A stretch of DNA of 64,000 bases from Streptomyces sedi (GCF_006335015.1 NZ_VDGT01000008.1:186001-250000); one strand, 5' to 3'; shown: positions 56,044 to 64,000, numbered from the stretch's first letter. Program-made: numbers and translations. Notes: generated by a model not told the origin, from the letters alone.

Positions 56044-56733
56044 TCAGGCCAGTTCCCCGCGTTCCGCCAGCAGTCGCAGCAGGTGCGGATTGGTGACGAT
56101 CAGGCGTTTCGGGCCGGTGCGGACGACGTCCTGGTCCCGCAGGAGCCGCAGCGACTTGGCCACCGCCTCCCGTCCGGTGCCGATCGCCGCCGCCAGGTCG
56201 TGCTGGGGGAGTGGCAGGTCCACGACCGTTCCCTCCTCCACCTCGCGTCCCGTCCTCTCCACCAGTTCCAGCAGCCTTATGGCCAGGCGCCGCAGCACCG
56301 TTCCCGAGGCGAGTTCCCTGCGTTCCTGGTCCGAGCTGCGCAGCCGCGAACTCAGCTGGCGCATCACCAGCCCCGCGGCGACCGGGCGTTGGAAGAGGAA
56401 GCCGCGGAAGCGGTCCCCGGTGAGCACCGTGGCGTTCAGCTCCCCGAGCGCCGTCACGGTGGCGCTGCGCGGGCGGTGGTCGACGGCGGCCAGCTCCCCC
56501 ACCAGGTCGCCGGCCCCGCGCAGGGCGAGGATCAGCCGGGCGCCCCGGTCGGTGTTCACCTCGGCGACCGACCAGCCGTCGAGAATCACCAGGACGAAGG
56601 TGCTGTTCTCGCCCTCCCGGATCATGACCTCGCCCTGGGCGAAGGTGCGGGGGCTGCCGAGATTGATCAGATCCCCACGGTCCTGCGACGAGAGGGCGTC
56701 AAGGAAGGCGTGCCCCTGCCCGAACAGGCTCAT
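56044..56733 (-). CDS. Crp/Fnr family regulator upstream of the conflict operon
   Basis: A 229-residue regulator. Cyclic nucleotide-binding domain at about 10-125 with the cassette AGDLVGELAAVDHRPRSATV, retaining Gly-Glu and Arg-Ser of cyclic nucleotide-binding Crp proteins. Helix-turn-helix at about 170-215 (LPQHDLAAAIGTGREAVAKSLRLLRD). Start ATG 56733. It lies 154 bp upstream of the eight-gene operon on the same strand and, with the similar gene at 37.7 kb, brackets the operon. A GTGA-tcg-TCAC dyad at 56781-56791 in its own upstream region could be an autoregulatory site. Confidence 0.9.
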   Translation of the reverse strand: MSLFGQGHAFLDALSSQDRGDLINLGSPRTFAQGEVMIREGENSTFVLVILDGWSVAEVNTDRGARLILALRGAGDLVGELAAVDHRPRSATVTALGELNATVLTGDRFRGFLFQRPVAAGLVMRQLSSRLRSSDQERRELASGTVLRRLAIRLLELVERTGREVEEGTVVDLPLPQHDLAAAIGTGREAVAKSLRLLRDQDVVRTGPKRLIVTNPHLLRLLAERGELA

Positions 56734-57122
56734 GAGAATTCCCGAGGTGAACGACCTGCGGGGACCTGCGCTTTGACATGGTGATCGTCACTGGATTCCC
56801 CCGTTGCGATCTTCCGTGCGTGTGCGAGGAGATGAGAGTAGAGCCGGAAACCACGGTGCCGCAAGGCGGTTCACCCCATCCGTATCTATGTGCGTTTCGC
56901 GCATCAGAGGCTTCGAGGAACCCAATATTCCAGTGGGATATTCAGCCGTGTCTCACTCTATGGGTGTGCCTCGCGCGGATGTTCCCTCAGCGCCCTTGAC
57001 CACACCTGTTTCCCTGTTCGGCGGTGACGGAGGAAACGGAGGAACAGTGGATAGGTTGTGGCACATGCCGCGGAACGGGGCGGTGGGACGGCGGAACGGT
57101 GGGACGGCGGGACGGTGGAGCG
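56734..57122. other. 389-bp region between divergent Crp-type and GntR-type regulator genes
   Basis: It is less GC-rich than its surroundings in 56760-56990 and should hold promoters for both genes. Visible: dyad GTGATCGTCAC (56781-56791), TTGACA on the plus strand (56773-56778), and tandem GGGACGGCGG/GGAACGGTGG repeats at about 57080-57120 just before the GntR start. No gene seen. Confidence 0.5.
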
Positions 57123-57944
57123 ATGACATTCGGTGGGGAGAGGCGGCGCGCGAGGGCGAGGACCGATCGGGAGATCGCCGACGAGCTGCGGCGACGGCTC
57201 GGCTCCGGGGACTGGGCGGCGGGGCGGCGGCTGCCCTCCGTCGAGGAGCTGGCGCGTGAGTACGACGGCACGGACGCCGATGTGGCCTCAGCGCTGGCCG
57301 CGTTGACGGCGGAGGGGCTGGTCGCCCCCGACGGGCGCGGGGGCGCGCTGGCCCGCGCGCCGCGCCGGGCGGTGGTCCGCTCCAACGAGCGCCACCAGTG
57401 GGAGAAGGACCGCGCCCGGCGCGGTCATCGGGTCCGCGCGGACACCGGAGTGACCGAGCGAGACACCGGACTGCCCACGGACGAGCTGGTCTTCACCGCG
57501 ACCTACTACGAGGCCGTCGCCGAGGGGGAGTTGGCGACCGCCTTCGGCGTCCGGGCCGGCACGCCGCTGGTGGAACGCGTCTACCGCACCCGTCACGCGG
57601 GGGAGTCGGCGCCGTTCAACCTGACCAGTTCCTACCTTGTCCGCGCACTGGTCGCGGACAACCCTGCGTTGCTCGACGAGACCCGCGAGCCGTGGCCCGG
57701 TGGCACCCAGCACCAACTCGGCACCATCGGCATCGAGTTGAGCTATATCGAGGAGGAGGTCACCGGCGTCGGCCCGGCGTTCCGCGCCGAGGCCGAGGAG
57801 TTGGACCTGTCCCCGGGCGCGCCCGTGATCCGGCTGCGCGCCCGCTCCGTCGCCACCGACGACCGCACGGTCGAACTCTCCCGCATCGTCCTTCCCGCCG
57901 ACCGCACCCGGCTCCGCTTCGTGACCCGCCTGAGCGCGTGGTAG
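57123..57944 (+). CDS. GntR family regulator, HutC/UTRA type
   Basis: A 273-residue regulator. Winged helix at about 12-80 (DREIADELRRRLGSGDWAAGRRLPSVEELAREYDGTDADVASALAALTAEGLV), then a UTRA ligand-binding domain at about 110-265 (LATAFGVRAGTPLVERVYRTRHAG, SYLVRALVADNPAL, GAPVIRLRARSVATDDRTVELSRIVLPADRTRLRF). ATG 57123 has GGTGGAG just upstream, closer than ideal. Members bind small molecules such as sugar phosphates or urocanate. No metabolic operon is adjacent, so its target is unclear. It converges on the DUF4185 gene. Confidence 0.88.
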   Translation: MTFGGERRRARARTDREIADELRRRLGSGDWAAGRRLPSVEELAREYDGTDADVASALAALTAEGLVAPDGRGGALARAPRRAVVRSNERHQWEKDRARRGHRVRADTGVTERDTGLPTDELVFTATYYEAVAEGELATAFGVRAGTPLVERVYRTRHAGESAPFNLTSSYLVRALVADNPALLDETREPWPGGTQHQLGTIGIELSYIEEEVTGVGPAFRAEAEELDLSPGAPVIRLRARSVATDDRTVELSRIVLPADRTRLRFVTRLSAW

Positions 57945-58007
57945 GGCGCCCGCGCCCGGTATGACCGGTCCGCGCCGTGTCACCCCGTCGGGGGAGTGGT
58001 CCGGGTG

Positions 58008-58028
58008 TTATCCCCAGGCTGTGGACAA
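58008..58028. promoter_or_regulatory. Pair of inverted DnaA-box-like sites
   Basis: TTATCCCCA (58008-58016) faces TGTGGACAA (58020-58028), whose complement TTGTCCACA is the Streptomyces DnaA box. The first differs at one base from TTATCCACA. The pair could bind DnaA outside oriC, or be a plain hairpin after the GntR gene. Confidence 0.45.
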
Positions 58029-58119
58029 CGCCCGGATGTCTCGACGGGGTTGGGGCCGTTCCGCCGTCGAGTCGGCGCGCCCCGCCGTCGGTTGACGGTA
58101 TGTCAGCGCGAAGAAGGAG

Positions 58120-58149
58120 ACGCCCGCCGGCGCGAAGGCCGACGGGCGT
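58120..58149. terminator. Hairpin between convergent GntR and DUF4185 genes
   Basis: ACGCCCGCCGGC pairs with GCCGACGGGCGT (one mismatch) around GCGAAG, about 22 bases from the end of the minus-strand gene. Probably its terminator. Confidence 0.6.
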
Positions 58150-58171
58150 GGGGAGAGGGGGAGTTGAGTGG

Positions 58172-59317
58172 TCAGGTGACCAATCCGTGGATGCGGTACT
58201 GCATCACGCGGTAGTTCTGCGGGTCGTACCACTGGCTGACGGCGATGTGCAGGTCGTCGAAGGTCGACCCGGGGAAGACCCAACCGCCGTACGGGTGCGC
58301 CACCACGTTGTCGTGCTCCTGGCCCGGCTCGGTCGGCAGGATCATCGGCTGTTCCGGGGTGGCGGTCAGGTCGGAGGTGGGCAGGTCGAAGATCTGGGCG
58401 CGGATGTCGAGCGGCTCCATGTTGAGCCAGGTCAGGATGTAACGGCCCTCCATCGCGCGGAAGCCGATCTCGCCCCAGCGGCGCACGCCGTTGACGGTGG
58501 TCGGCTCGTTCCCCCACGCCCAGGCGCCGTTGGCGTACCCCCAGGGCTCGTAGGCCGCCGGGTCGCCCACCGACTCGTGGCGCACCCGGTGCAGCAACAG
58601 CCCCGAGGGGATGTCGCGGTTGAAGACGGAGGAGAGGACATAGCAGTAGCCGTCGTCGGCGACCGCGTAGGTCTTCTGCTGGAACTGGCCGCCGTACTGG
58701 TCGCCCGGCCACTGGCAGAGATACTCCCAGGTCTCGCCGTTGTCCGTGGAGCGCCAGAAGTCCGAGTGGTGGGTCTGGAAGATCACCCCGCGCATCAGGT
58801 GCATGTAGAGCGTGTCGCCGATGGCGAAGACGTCGGAGGGGATCGCGGTCGTCCCGCCCTCGTGTCCCTCGGGGACCAGCCCGACGGCCTGCGCCCCGCC
58901 GACGGCGCCGTCGACGACCAGGGCGCTCAGGTCCGGGTCGGAGGCGCGAAGCCCGACGGGTGAACGCCAGTTGCGCTCGTCGCCCACGCCCTCGCCGTCG
59001 AAGGTGTCGCCGCACACCATCAGGATCGAGCCGTCGGGGCAGCGCACCGGGATGCCGAGGTCGGTCCAGGGCGCGGCGAACTGACCGGTCTCGTCGGGTC
59101 CCGTGAGATCCCTGACCTTGGAGCCGCCGACGGCCCTCGGTGAGGGACCGCTGCCCGGGCTGGCGCCGCTGGCGTTGGCACTCGCCGCGATGCCCGAGGC
59201 GAGCGCGATCCCGCCGGTGCCGAGCGCCAGCCCGAGACCGAGGCCGGAACGGAGCACGTTCCTACGGGCCGGGGAGGGACCGGGGGCGCCGTTCGGGTCC
59301 GCGTCTTCAGTGGTCAA
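58172..59317 (-). CDS. Tat-exported DUF4185 protein
   Basis: A 381-residue secreted protein. A TTG start at 59317 is chosen because AGGAGG lies 6 bases upstream; an in-frame start at 59434 has no such site. The N-terminus has a twin-arginine signal: PARRNVLRSGLGLGLALGTGGIALASGIAASANA. The rest fits DUF4185: APWTDLGIPVRCPDGSILMVCGDTF, WRSTDNGETWEYLCQWPG and HPYGGWVFPGSTFDDLHIAVSQWYDP, giving repeated W/D-rich blades of a beta-propeller seen in glycan-active proteins. Enzymatic activity is not shown by the sequence. A terminator hairpin follows it. Confidence 0.85.
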   Translation of the reverse strand: MTTEDADPNGAPGPSPARRNVLRSGLGLGLALGTGGIALASGIAASANASGASPGSGPSPRAVGGSKVRDLTGPDETGQFAAPWTDLGIPVRCPDGSILMVCGDTFDGEGVGDERNWRSPVGLRASDPDLSALVVDGAVGGAQAVGLVPEGHEGGTTAIPSDVFAIGDTLYMHLMRGVIFQTHHSDFWRSTDNGETWEYLCQWPGDQYGGQFQQKTYAVADDGYCYVLSSVFNRDIPSGLLLHRVRHESVGDPAAYEPWGYANGAWAWGNEPTTVNGVRRWGEIGFRAMEGRYILTWLNMEPLDIRAQIFDLPTSDLTATPEQPMILPTEPGQEHDNVVAHPYGGWVFPGSTFDDLHIAVSQWYDPQNYRVMQYRIHGLVT

Positions 59318-59710
59318 GGGGGCCTCCTGTCGGAGCCGTTGGCGGTCGGCACGGCCGAAAGGTGGTGGGTCGCAGCCGACGTGGCCGAAGGTGATACGGG
59401 CTGCGGACGAGCGTAGGTTCGCGCCTTCCCGCACGCCAGGGCCGTGGAGTGAGGTGATCGTGGGGTGTTCGTGTGGCTTTCCGGCAGTTGGCCGGAATCA
59501 GCCGTTCCGTCTCCGCGCCGCCCGCTGGCCGGGGGACGCCAGGCAGGACGGGCAAGGGCAGCGCGGGGCAGGGCGGGCGACGGCGATCCGTCGAATGGTC
59601 GTGGTCCGTGGCCGTGGTGCGTGGTTGTGGTGGGTGGTCGTGGTCGCCGGGACGGGTGGCCGTGGTGGGCGGTCGTGGTGGCCGTGTGGGTGGTCTTTCC
59701 GCGGACGGGG
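59318..59710. other. 393-bp gap with G/T-rich simple sequence
   Basis: The left part is the leader of the DUF4185 gene. From about 59590 to 59700 the plus strand is almost only G and T with GGTCGTGG, GGCCGTGG and GTGGTTGTGG units, a slipped-strand type of low complexity. No gene, hairpin or promoter identified. Confidence 0.5.
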
Positions 59711-61312
59711 TCAGGGCTCGATCAGCGAGCGGTAGGCCGCGCGGCGGTCGGAGTCCGAGGGCTCGACATAGACCTCGGACGGCGGGACGCCGATGCCGCT
59801 GTAGGTCTCGTAGGTCAGCACCGCCGGGCAGCTCGCGCCGCCGATGGCCAGGGCGCTGTCGGAGACCAGGTCGCCGGTACGCAGCTCGTAGGCCCGCACC
59901 GGCACCCGCAGCTCGCGGAAGGTGACGTCCACGGCGCCGTTGATGCCCAGATCGGACTCGTAGGGGCAGGTCTCGACCGCGTCGCCCATCTCCGCCGTGC
60001 CGAGGCAGACCACCAGCACCGCGTCCTCCGCGCCCTCGGCGCGCCAGGAGGAGGGGAGACCGGCGCCCGTGCCCTCCTCGTCGTTGAAGAGCAGCGCCGG
60101 ATGCGGACCGCCGCCGTCGTAGGCGTCGGCGCCCCGGTAGGGCGCGGGGTCGTCGCAGTATCCGCCGCCGTCGAGCAGGCTCCGCACGGCTGCCAACTCG
60201 ATGGCGGTCTCCGCCCGTTCGATGCCGTCCTCCGCCTCCCCGACCAACTCGTGGTCCGGGTAGCGGTCGACGAGGTCCCGGTACTGGTTACGCGCCAACT
60301 CCCACTGCTCGTGCGAGAGCATCTCCTCGCCGCAGCCGGCCAGTGCCGCCGGCTGGATCTCGGGGACGACGCCCACCGCCCGGTCCAGCGCGGCACCCGT
60401 GCCCGCGCCCTCCTCCGCGCCGCCCGTGTCGTCGAGCCAGCCGGCGATGTCGCGGGTCACGCAGGCGTCGTCCGTCGGCAACGCGCCGAGGAAGTCGTCC
60501 AACACCTCGTCCGCCTCAGCCCCGCGCTCGGGGAACCGCGCCCACAGCGCGTCGAGTTGGTCGAACGCCGTCTCCAACGACTCGGGGGCGCCCCGCTCCA
60601 GGGCCGACTCCAGGCCGGCCCGCGCCTCCGCGAGATACAGGTCGGAGCCCCGGTCGCGCGCGCCGTCCCAGAGGGCGCCCGAGTGGCCGTCGTAGTCGGC
60701 GAAGACGTCGGCGGCATCGATCCGCTCGCCGGCGGCGACCAGCCGCTCGGCCTCGACGAGTAGCTCGCACGCCTCCGCCTCGTCGTCCACCCGGGAGGTG
60801 AGGGGCGCGTCGTAGAGGCGGTGGTAGAAGCCCAGCTCGTCCGAGCTGGCCAGGGCGCGCTCGCAGTCGCCCTCCCGGTGGGCGGCGGAGGCGTCGCCCT
60901 CGATCGCGTGGGCGTCGAAGCGCGCTATCGCCACCGAGAGCAGCAGCGGCACGGTGGCGGTGAGGGCGAGCAGCCGCTGACGGCGTATCCCCTTGCGCCA
61001 ACCCCCCTTGCCGCCCTCGCCCGCGTCCGCCCGCCACGCCCCGCGCGCCGGCCGCCCGCCCGCGAGATACCAGCCGTGCACGACGACGGCCACCCACCAC
61101 ACCAGCAGCAGCGCCTCACGCCAGCGGGAGGGCGAGGCCGCGAGAAAGCCGATCAGTGCCAGGGAGACCAGCACGGCGCCGAGCGCGAGCCAGGGGCGCC
61201 GCAGCAGCGCGTAACCGCCGCCGAGCAGCGAGGCGTTGGCGACGCCGACGGCCAACGGGTCGGCGCCGCTCGCGGGCTGAGAAGGTGGGGAAGCCCCGGG
61301 GGTCGCGTCCAC
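59711..61312 (-). CDS. Membrane protein with large, helical exterior or cytosolic domain
   Basis: A 533-residue protein; GTG 61312 with AAAGGGAA upstream. Hydrophobic helices at about 30-60, 68-85 and 112-130 anchor it. The remaining 400 residues are acidic with paired helices (YDAPLTSRVDDEAEACELLVEAERLVAAGERIDAADVFADY; EQWELARNQYRDLVDRYPDHELVGEAEDGIERA) that look like TPR units, followed by a beta-rich end with several Cys (YCDDP, VVCLG, TCPYES, SCPAV), perhaps disulfides if exterior. Family unknown to me; restricted actinomycete proteins of this build are common. Short gap to azoreductase gene. Confidence 0.75.
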   Translation of the reverse strand: MDATPGASPPSQPASGADPLAVGVANASLLGGGYALLRRPWLALGAVLVSLALIGFLAASPSRWREALLLVWWVAVVVHGWYLAGGRPARGAWRADAGEGGKGGWRKGIRRQRLLALTATVPLLLSVAIARFDAHAIEGDASAAHREGDCERALASSDELGFYHRLYDAPLTSRVDDEAEACELLVEAERLVAAGERIDAADVFADYDGHSGALWDGARDRGSDLYLAEARAGLESALERGAPESLETAFDQLDALWARFPERGAEADEVLDDFLGALPTDDACVTRDIAGWLDDTGGAEEGAGTGAALDRAVGVVPEIQPAALAGCGEEMLSHEQWELARNQYRDLVDRYPDHELVGEAEDGIERAETAIELAAVRSLLDGGGYCDDPAPYRGADAYDGGGPHPALLFNDEEGTGAGLPSSWRAEGAEDAVLVVCLGTAEMGDAVETCPYESDLGINGAVDVTFRELRVPVRAYELRTGDLVSDSALAIGGASCPAVLTYETYSGIGVPPSEVYVEPSDSDRRAAYRSLIEP

Positions 61313-61442
61313 TGCGTTCCCTTTCTCCGGCGAACCGTCACGGGAACTTCATTGTGGCTCCCCATGGCCGTGAGGGGGCACCGAATACAGGAACATGCGA
61401 AGGCCGTTACCCTCGGTGTCCGCCGGGTGGGGTACGGGGACG

Positions 61443-62081
61443 TCAGGCGACCGCCAGCGTGCCCGCGTAGGAGCGCGCCTCCTCGTGCGCCTTCGCGCGG
61501 GAGGCGTCGGCCAGGTCGACCAGGTCCGCCATCGCCGGCACGATCCGGGCCAGGGTCAGCTCCGGCACGATCAGCCGCAGGTCGACGCCGAAGGAGTCGG
61601 CCAGGATGTGCTTCAGATAGGGCGCGTTGAAGTCCTGCCCGGCGCGCGGGGTGCCCTCGGCGTAGGAGCCGCCCCGGCTGGTGACCACGGTGACCGGCTT
61701 GCCGGCGACCGACGAGTTCGCGTCCAGGGTGCGGCCCACCACGATGATCTGGTTCAGATAGGCCTGGAGCGTGCTGGGCACGGCGTAGTTGTAGAGCGGC
61801 GCGCCGATCACGACGGCGTCGGCGGCCTCGAACTCGCTGGTCAGCTCCTCGCGCAGCTCCAGGGCCGCCCGCTGCGACGGGGTGCGCTCCTCGGCGGGGA
61901 TGCTGGCCGCGACATGCCCGTCCGCCGACAGATGGGGAACGGGCTCGGCGTCGAGGTCCCGGTAACGCACCGTGCCTCCGGGGTGTGCCTCCTCCCAGGC
62001 CTCACGGAAGGTCCTGGTCACCTCGCGGGAGACCGAGGCGTCGCCGTTGAGGGAGGAGTCGATGTGCAGGAGGGTGGCCAT
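61443..62081 (-). CDS. azoR: FMN-dependent NADH-azoreductase/quinone reductase
   Basis: A 212-residue flavodoxin-like enzyme. LLHIDSSLNGDASVSREVTRTF binds FMN phosphate (SSLNGxxSxSR), IGAPLYNYAVPSTLQAYLNQI is the PMYNFxxPxxLKxWxD element and VVTSRGGSYAEG is the third FMN loop. It reduces quinones, azo dyes or nitro compounds with NADH, protecting from thiol or quinone stress. ATG 62081 has GGAG eight bases upstream. The gene is divergent from an HxlR regulator with dyads between them, the usual arrangement for quinone- or aldehyde-responsive control. Confidence 0.93.
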   Translation of the reverse strand: MATLLHIDSSLNGDASVSREVTRTFREAWEEAHPGGTVRYRDLDAEPVPHLSADGHVAASIPAEERTPSQRAALELREELTSEFEAADAVVIGAPLYNYAVPSTLQAYLNQIIVVGRTLDANSSVAGKPVTVVTSRGGSYAEGTPRAGQDFNAPYLKHILADSFGVDLRLIVPELTLARIVPAMADLVDLADASRAKAHEEARSYAGTLAVA

Positions 62082-62085
62082 GACG

Positions 62086-62159
62086 TACTCTCCAAAGAGT
62101 AAGGGGATGCATTTAAGGAGGCAGCGAGTGATTGGCAAGCTGCTTACTTTTCTACAGTA
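62086..62159. promoter_or_regulatory. HxlR operator candidates between azoR and the regulator gene
   Basis: TACTCT-CCAA-AGAGTA (62086-62101) is a perfect dyad in the azoR leader. A second, weaker one, TACT-n7-AGTA (62145-62159), is near the regulator start. A TTGCCA/TAAATG pair with 17-base spacing on the minus strand could be the azoR promoter. Confidence 0.5.
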
Positions 62160-62195
62160 CACCCCTTCCGGAGGGCCACAAGTAGGGTTGAGCGC

Positions 62196-62588
62196 ATGAG
62201 CGCTACCAGGGGTGAGGAGCGATCCGGGGGTGGTGAGGCCGTGCCGTCCGCCTGTCGCGAGCCTGCGCACGCGGTCAACGAGGTCTTCGGCGTGCTGGGC
62301 AAGCGATGGAACGGTCTGCTGATCGCGGCGCTGATGACCGGCCCAGGACACTTCGCCGAGCTGCGCCGCGCGGTCCCCGGCATCAGCGAACGGATGCTCT
62401 CTGACCGCCTCAGCGAGCTGGCCGAGGCCGGGCTGGTCGCCAGGGAAGTGCACAACGGACCGCCGCTGCGCGTCAGTTACCGCCTCACCGAGGCCGGCCA
62501 GGGGCTGCGCCCCGCGCTGACGGAGCTGACCCGCTGGGCCGAGGCCCACCTGGTGGACGGCGACCAGTGCCCCCGCATGGACCTCTGA
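62196..62588 (+). CDS. HxlR family regulator
   Basis: A 130-residue winged-helix protein. CREPAHAVNEVFGVLGKRWNGLLIAALMTGPGHFAELRRAVPGISERMLSDRLSELAEAGLVAREV is the HxlR pattern, including an N-terminal Cys (Cys20) where quinone-sensing relatives such as YodB and HypR have their redox Cys; a second Cys is near the C-terminus (DQCPRMD). So a thiol-switch sensing quinones or disulfide stress and controlling azoR is likely; the family role is known, the assignment here is inferred from context. Confidence 0.93.
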   Translation: MSATRGEERSGGGEAVPSACREPAHAVNEVFGVLGKRWNGLLIAALMTGPGHFAELRRAVPGISERMLSDRLSELAEAGLVAREVHNGPPLRVSYRLTEAGQGLRPALTELTRWAEAHLVDGDQCPRMDL

Positions 62589-62668
62589 CGCGGCGGACGA
62601 GCGCCGCGTCGCGTGCCCGCGTCGGGGACGGTGGGCGGGCGGCCGTTCCGACGGCTTAGGCTGATTCG

Positions 62669-63631
62669 GTGAGCGACGAGGCGAGGGACGACGCGGCCAG
62701 GAACGAAGCGGCGGGCGAGGAGAAGGAGCCCGACGGGTCGACCTCCGACGGGACGGCCCCCGACGGGACGACGTCCGAGGGGACGCCCTTCGACGGGACG
62801 GCGTCGGACGCGTCGGCGCCGGGCGCGCCGGGCGACGGCGGCGGACCCGAGGCGGAGGCCGGCACGCGGAGGCTCGCCCAGGCGGTGCGGGCCGCCGAGA
62901 ACGCGCTGATCGAGTTCGAGATCGCGGTGGAGACCTACCGCATCGAGGTGGAGAACTTCTCCCGGCTGCACGAGCAGCGCCTCGGTCCGCTCTACGCCAA
63001 GATCGAGGAGCTGGACGCCAAGATCGCCGAGGCGATCGCCGCCCGCACCGGCGACCCCGAGGACCAGCGCCGTGCCCGCGAGGCCAGGGCCGCCGTGACG
63101 CCGATGCCGCTGGTCTCGGAGCTGTTCTCCGGGTGGCTCGACGGCGAGGGGTTCACCCCCGAGGGGTACGCGATGATGACGGACCAGTCCGTCCAGCCGC
63201 CGCCCCGCGTCCGCCCCAGCGAGGAGGCCCGCAAGCTCTACCGCGAGCTGGCCCGCCGCTGCCATCCCGACCTCTCCACCGACCCCACCGAACGTGGCCG
63301 CAGGGACGCGTTCCTCTCCCGCGTCAACCAGGCCTACGCGCGCGGCGACGCCGACGAGCTGCGGGCGCTCACGGAGGAGTGGGAGAACGGCGGCAAGCCG
63401 GACGACGAGCCGCTCGCGCCCGGCGCGAGTGAGCTGTACGCGCGCCTGGAGTGGCTGGCCAGCCGCAAGGAGCTGCTGGCGGACGCGGCGACCGCGCTGG
63501 AGGACAGCGCCGTCGGCTCCATGCTGCGGATGGCCGAGGACGACCCGGACGCGCTGCTGGACGAGGTGGCGGAGGGCCTGCGCCGCCAGATCGCCACCAA
63601 GGAGGCCGAACTGGCCAGGCTCACCGCGTGA
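62669..63631 (+). CDS. J-domain protein with coiled-coil and acidic N-terminus
   Basis: A 320-residue protein from GTG 62669. Residues 1-65 are acidic and repetitive (DGTxSxGT units). 68-145 is a helical stretch (ALIEFEIAVETYRIEVENFSRLHEQRLGPLYAKIEELDAKIAEAI) likely to form a coiled coil. A J domain at about 185-235 has the essential HPD: YRELARRCHPDLSTDPTERGRRDAFLSRVNQAYARGD, so it can stimulate DnaK ATPase. The C-terminal 80 residues are helical again. No DnaK or other Hsp gene is adjacent; client unknown. Confidence 0.85.
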   Translation: MSDEARDDAARNEAAGEEKEPDGSTSDGTAPDGTTSEGTPFDGTASDASAPGAPGDGGGPEAEAGTRRLAQAVRAAENALIEFEIAVETYRIEVENFSRLHEQRLGPLYAKIEELDAKIAEAIAARTGDPEDQRRAREARAAVTPMPLVSELFSGWLDGEGFTPEGYAMMTDQSVQPPPRVRPSEEARKLYRELARRCHPDLSTDPTERGRRDAFLSRVNQAYARGDADELRALTEEWENGGKPDDEPLAPGASELYARLEWLASRKELLADAATALEDSAVGSMLRMAEDDPDALLDEVAEGLRRQIATKEAELARLTA

Positions 63632-63662
63632 CGCGCCGTGGTCCTGTGGCAGGGTTGACGCC

Positions 63663-64000
63663 ATGAGCTTTGGGGTTCCCGCCGTTGGCGCGGGCGAAGT
63701 GCCGGACGAAGGCCTGCTGTTGGACGTGCGCGAACCGGCCGAATGGGTCGCGGGACACGTCGAGCGCGCCGTTCACATCCCGCTCGGGCAGGTCGTCGAG
63801 CGGCTCCCGGAGATCACGGAACTGGCCGGCGACGAGCCGGTCCACGTGATCTGCAAGGCGGGGGGCCGCTCCGCGCAGGTCACGGCGTTCCTGCTGCAGC
63901 AGGGCGTGCAGGCGATCAACGTGGACGGCGGGATGCACGCGTGGCAGTCCGCGGGACGTCCGATGGTCAGCGACGAGGGCGACGTCCCCACGGTGCGCTG
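63663..64000 (+). CDS. Rhodanese-like domain protein, 3' end at window edge
   Basis: ATG 63663; 112 residues are visible and the last two bases, TG, would become a stop if the next base is A, so the protein is almost complete. A single rhodanese domain: LLLDVREPAEWVAGHVERAVHIPLGQ, then VHVICKAGGRSAQVTAFLLQQG with the active-site Cys at about residue 65, and NVDGGMHAWQSAG. Single-domain rhodaneses transfer sulfane sulfur. The loop CKAGGRS is six residues after the Cys, as in sulfur rather than phosphate-handling members. It follows the J-domain gene by 31 bp, perhaps cotranscribed. Confidence 0.92.
   Translation, partial: MSFGVPAVGAGEVPDEGLLLDVREPAEWVAGHVERAVHIPLGQVVERLPEITELAGDEPVHVICKAGGRSAQVTAFLLQQGVQAINVDGGMHAWQSAGRPMVSDEGDVPTVR

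Overview
This window looks like a Streptomyces-type actinomycete chromosome. GC content is very high, third codon positions are almost always G or C, and GTG starts with 4-bp ATGA/GTGA overlaps are common. Rare TTA codons occur in a few genes. There are two eukaryotic-type Ser/Thr kinases, a Bpa-type proteasome activator, a mycothiol-dependent (MDMPI) family enzyme and a small protein with an LAxTG-type sorting motif. The order kinase - kinase - orphan response regulator - bkdABC resembles, from memory, the S. coelicolor SCO3815-SCO3821 block not far from oriC. A perfect 14-bp parS (9289-9302) fits that placement.

Layout. 1-2.9 kb: a four-gene operon (thymidylate synthase-like, NDK-like, radical SAM, DEDDh exonuclease) that looks like accessory nucleotide chemistry. 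3-9.3 kb: core metabolism (pirin, SseB-like, FadE, M18 aminopeptidase, MDMPI-fold protein). 9.3-14.5 kb: a 62-bp perfect palindrome holding parS, two divergent Ser/Thr kinases, a phosphotransferase with an early TTA codon, and a small unknown. 14.5-19.4 kb: a NarL-type response regulator divergent from a branched-chain 2-oxo acid dehydrogenase operon whose E1-alpha has a lysine/alanine-rich tail. 19.4-28.5 kb: dispersed repeats, Bpa, an ABC/FtsX exporter with a PadR regulator, an LAxTG surface protein, a quinone oxidoreductase, two small zinc-finger-like proteins and a phosphotransferase.

28.5-56.7 kb reads as one large defence or biological-conflict island. A 1216-aa STAND NTPase is divergent from a complete type I-E Cascade operon (casA-E) that has no cas3, cas1, cas2 or CRISPR array in the window. 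A Crp/Fnr regulator and a Pycsar-type (PycTM) membrane effector follow. On the other strand is an eight-gene, almost fully overlapping operon: nucleotide-cyclase-like protein, HEAT-like ATPase, SPFH-like protein, secreted vWA protein, tubulin-like GTPase, large membrane protein, pseudokinase-GTPase and a GAP1-like tail-anchored protein. A second Crp/Fnr regulator closes it. Both regulators keep residues typical of cyclic-nucleotide pockets, so a cyclic-nucleotide signal linking cyclase, regulators and PycTM is a reasonable hypothesis.

56.7-64 kb returns to ordinary genes: a GntR regulator, a paired DnaA-box-like dyad, a Tat-exported DUF4185 protein, a membrane protein with a long exterior domain, an azoreductase/HxlR divergent pair, a J-domain protein and a rhodanese cut by the window edge. 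No tRNA, rRNA, intact insertion sequence or CRISPR array was seen.
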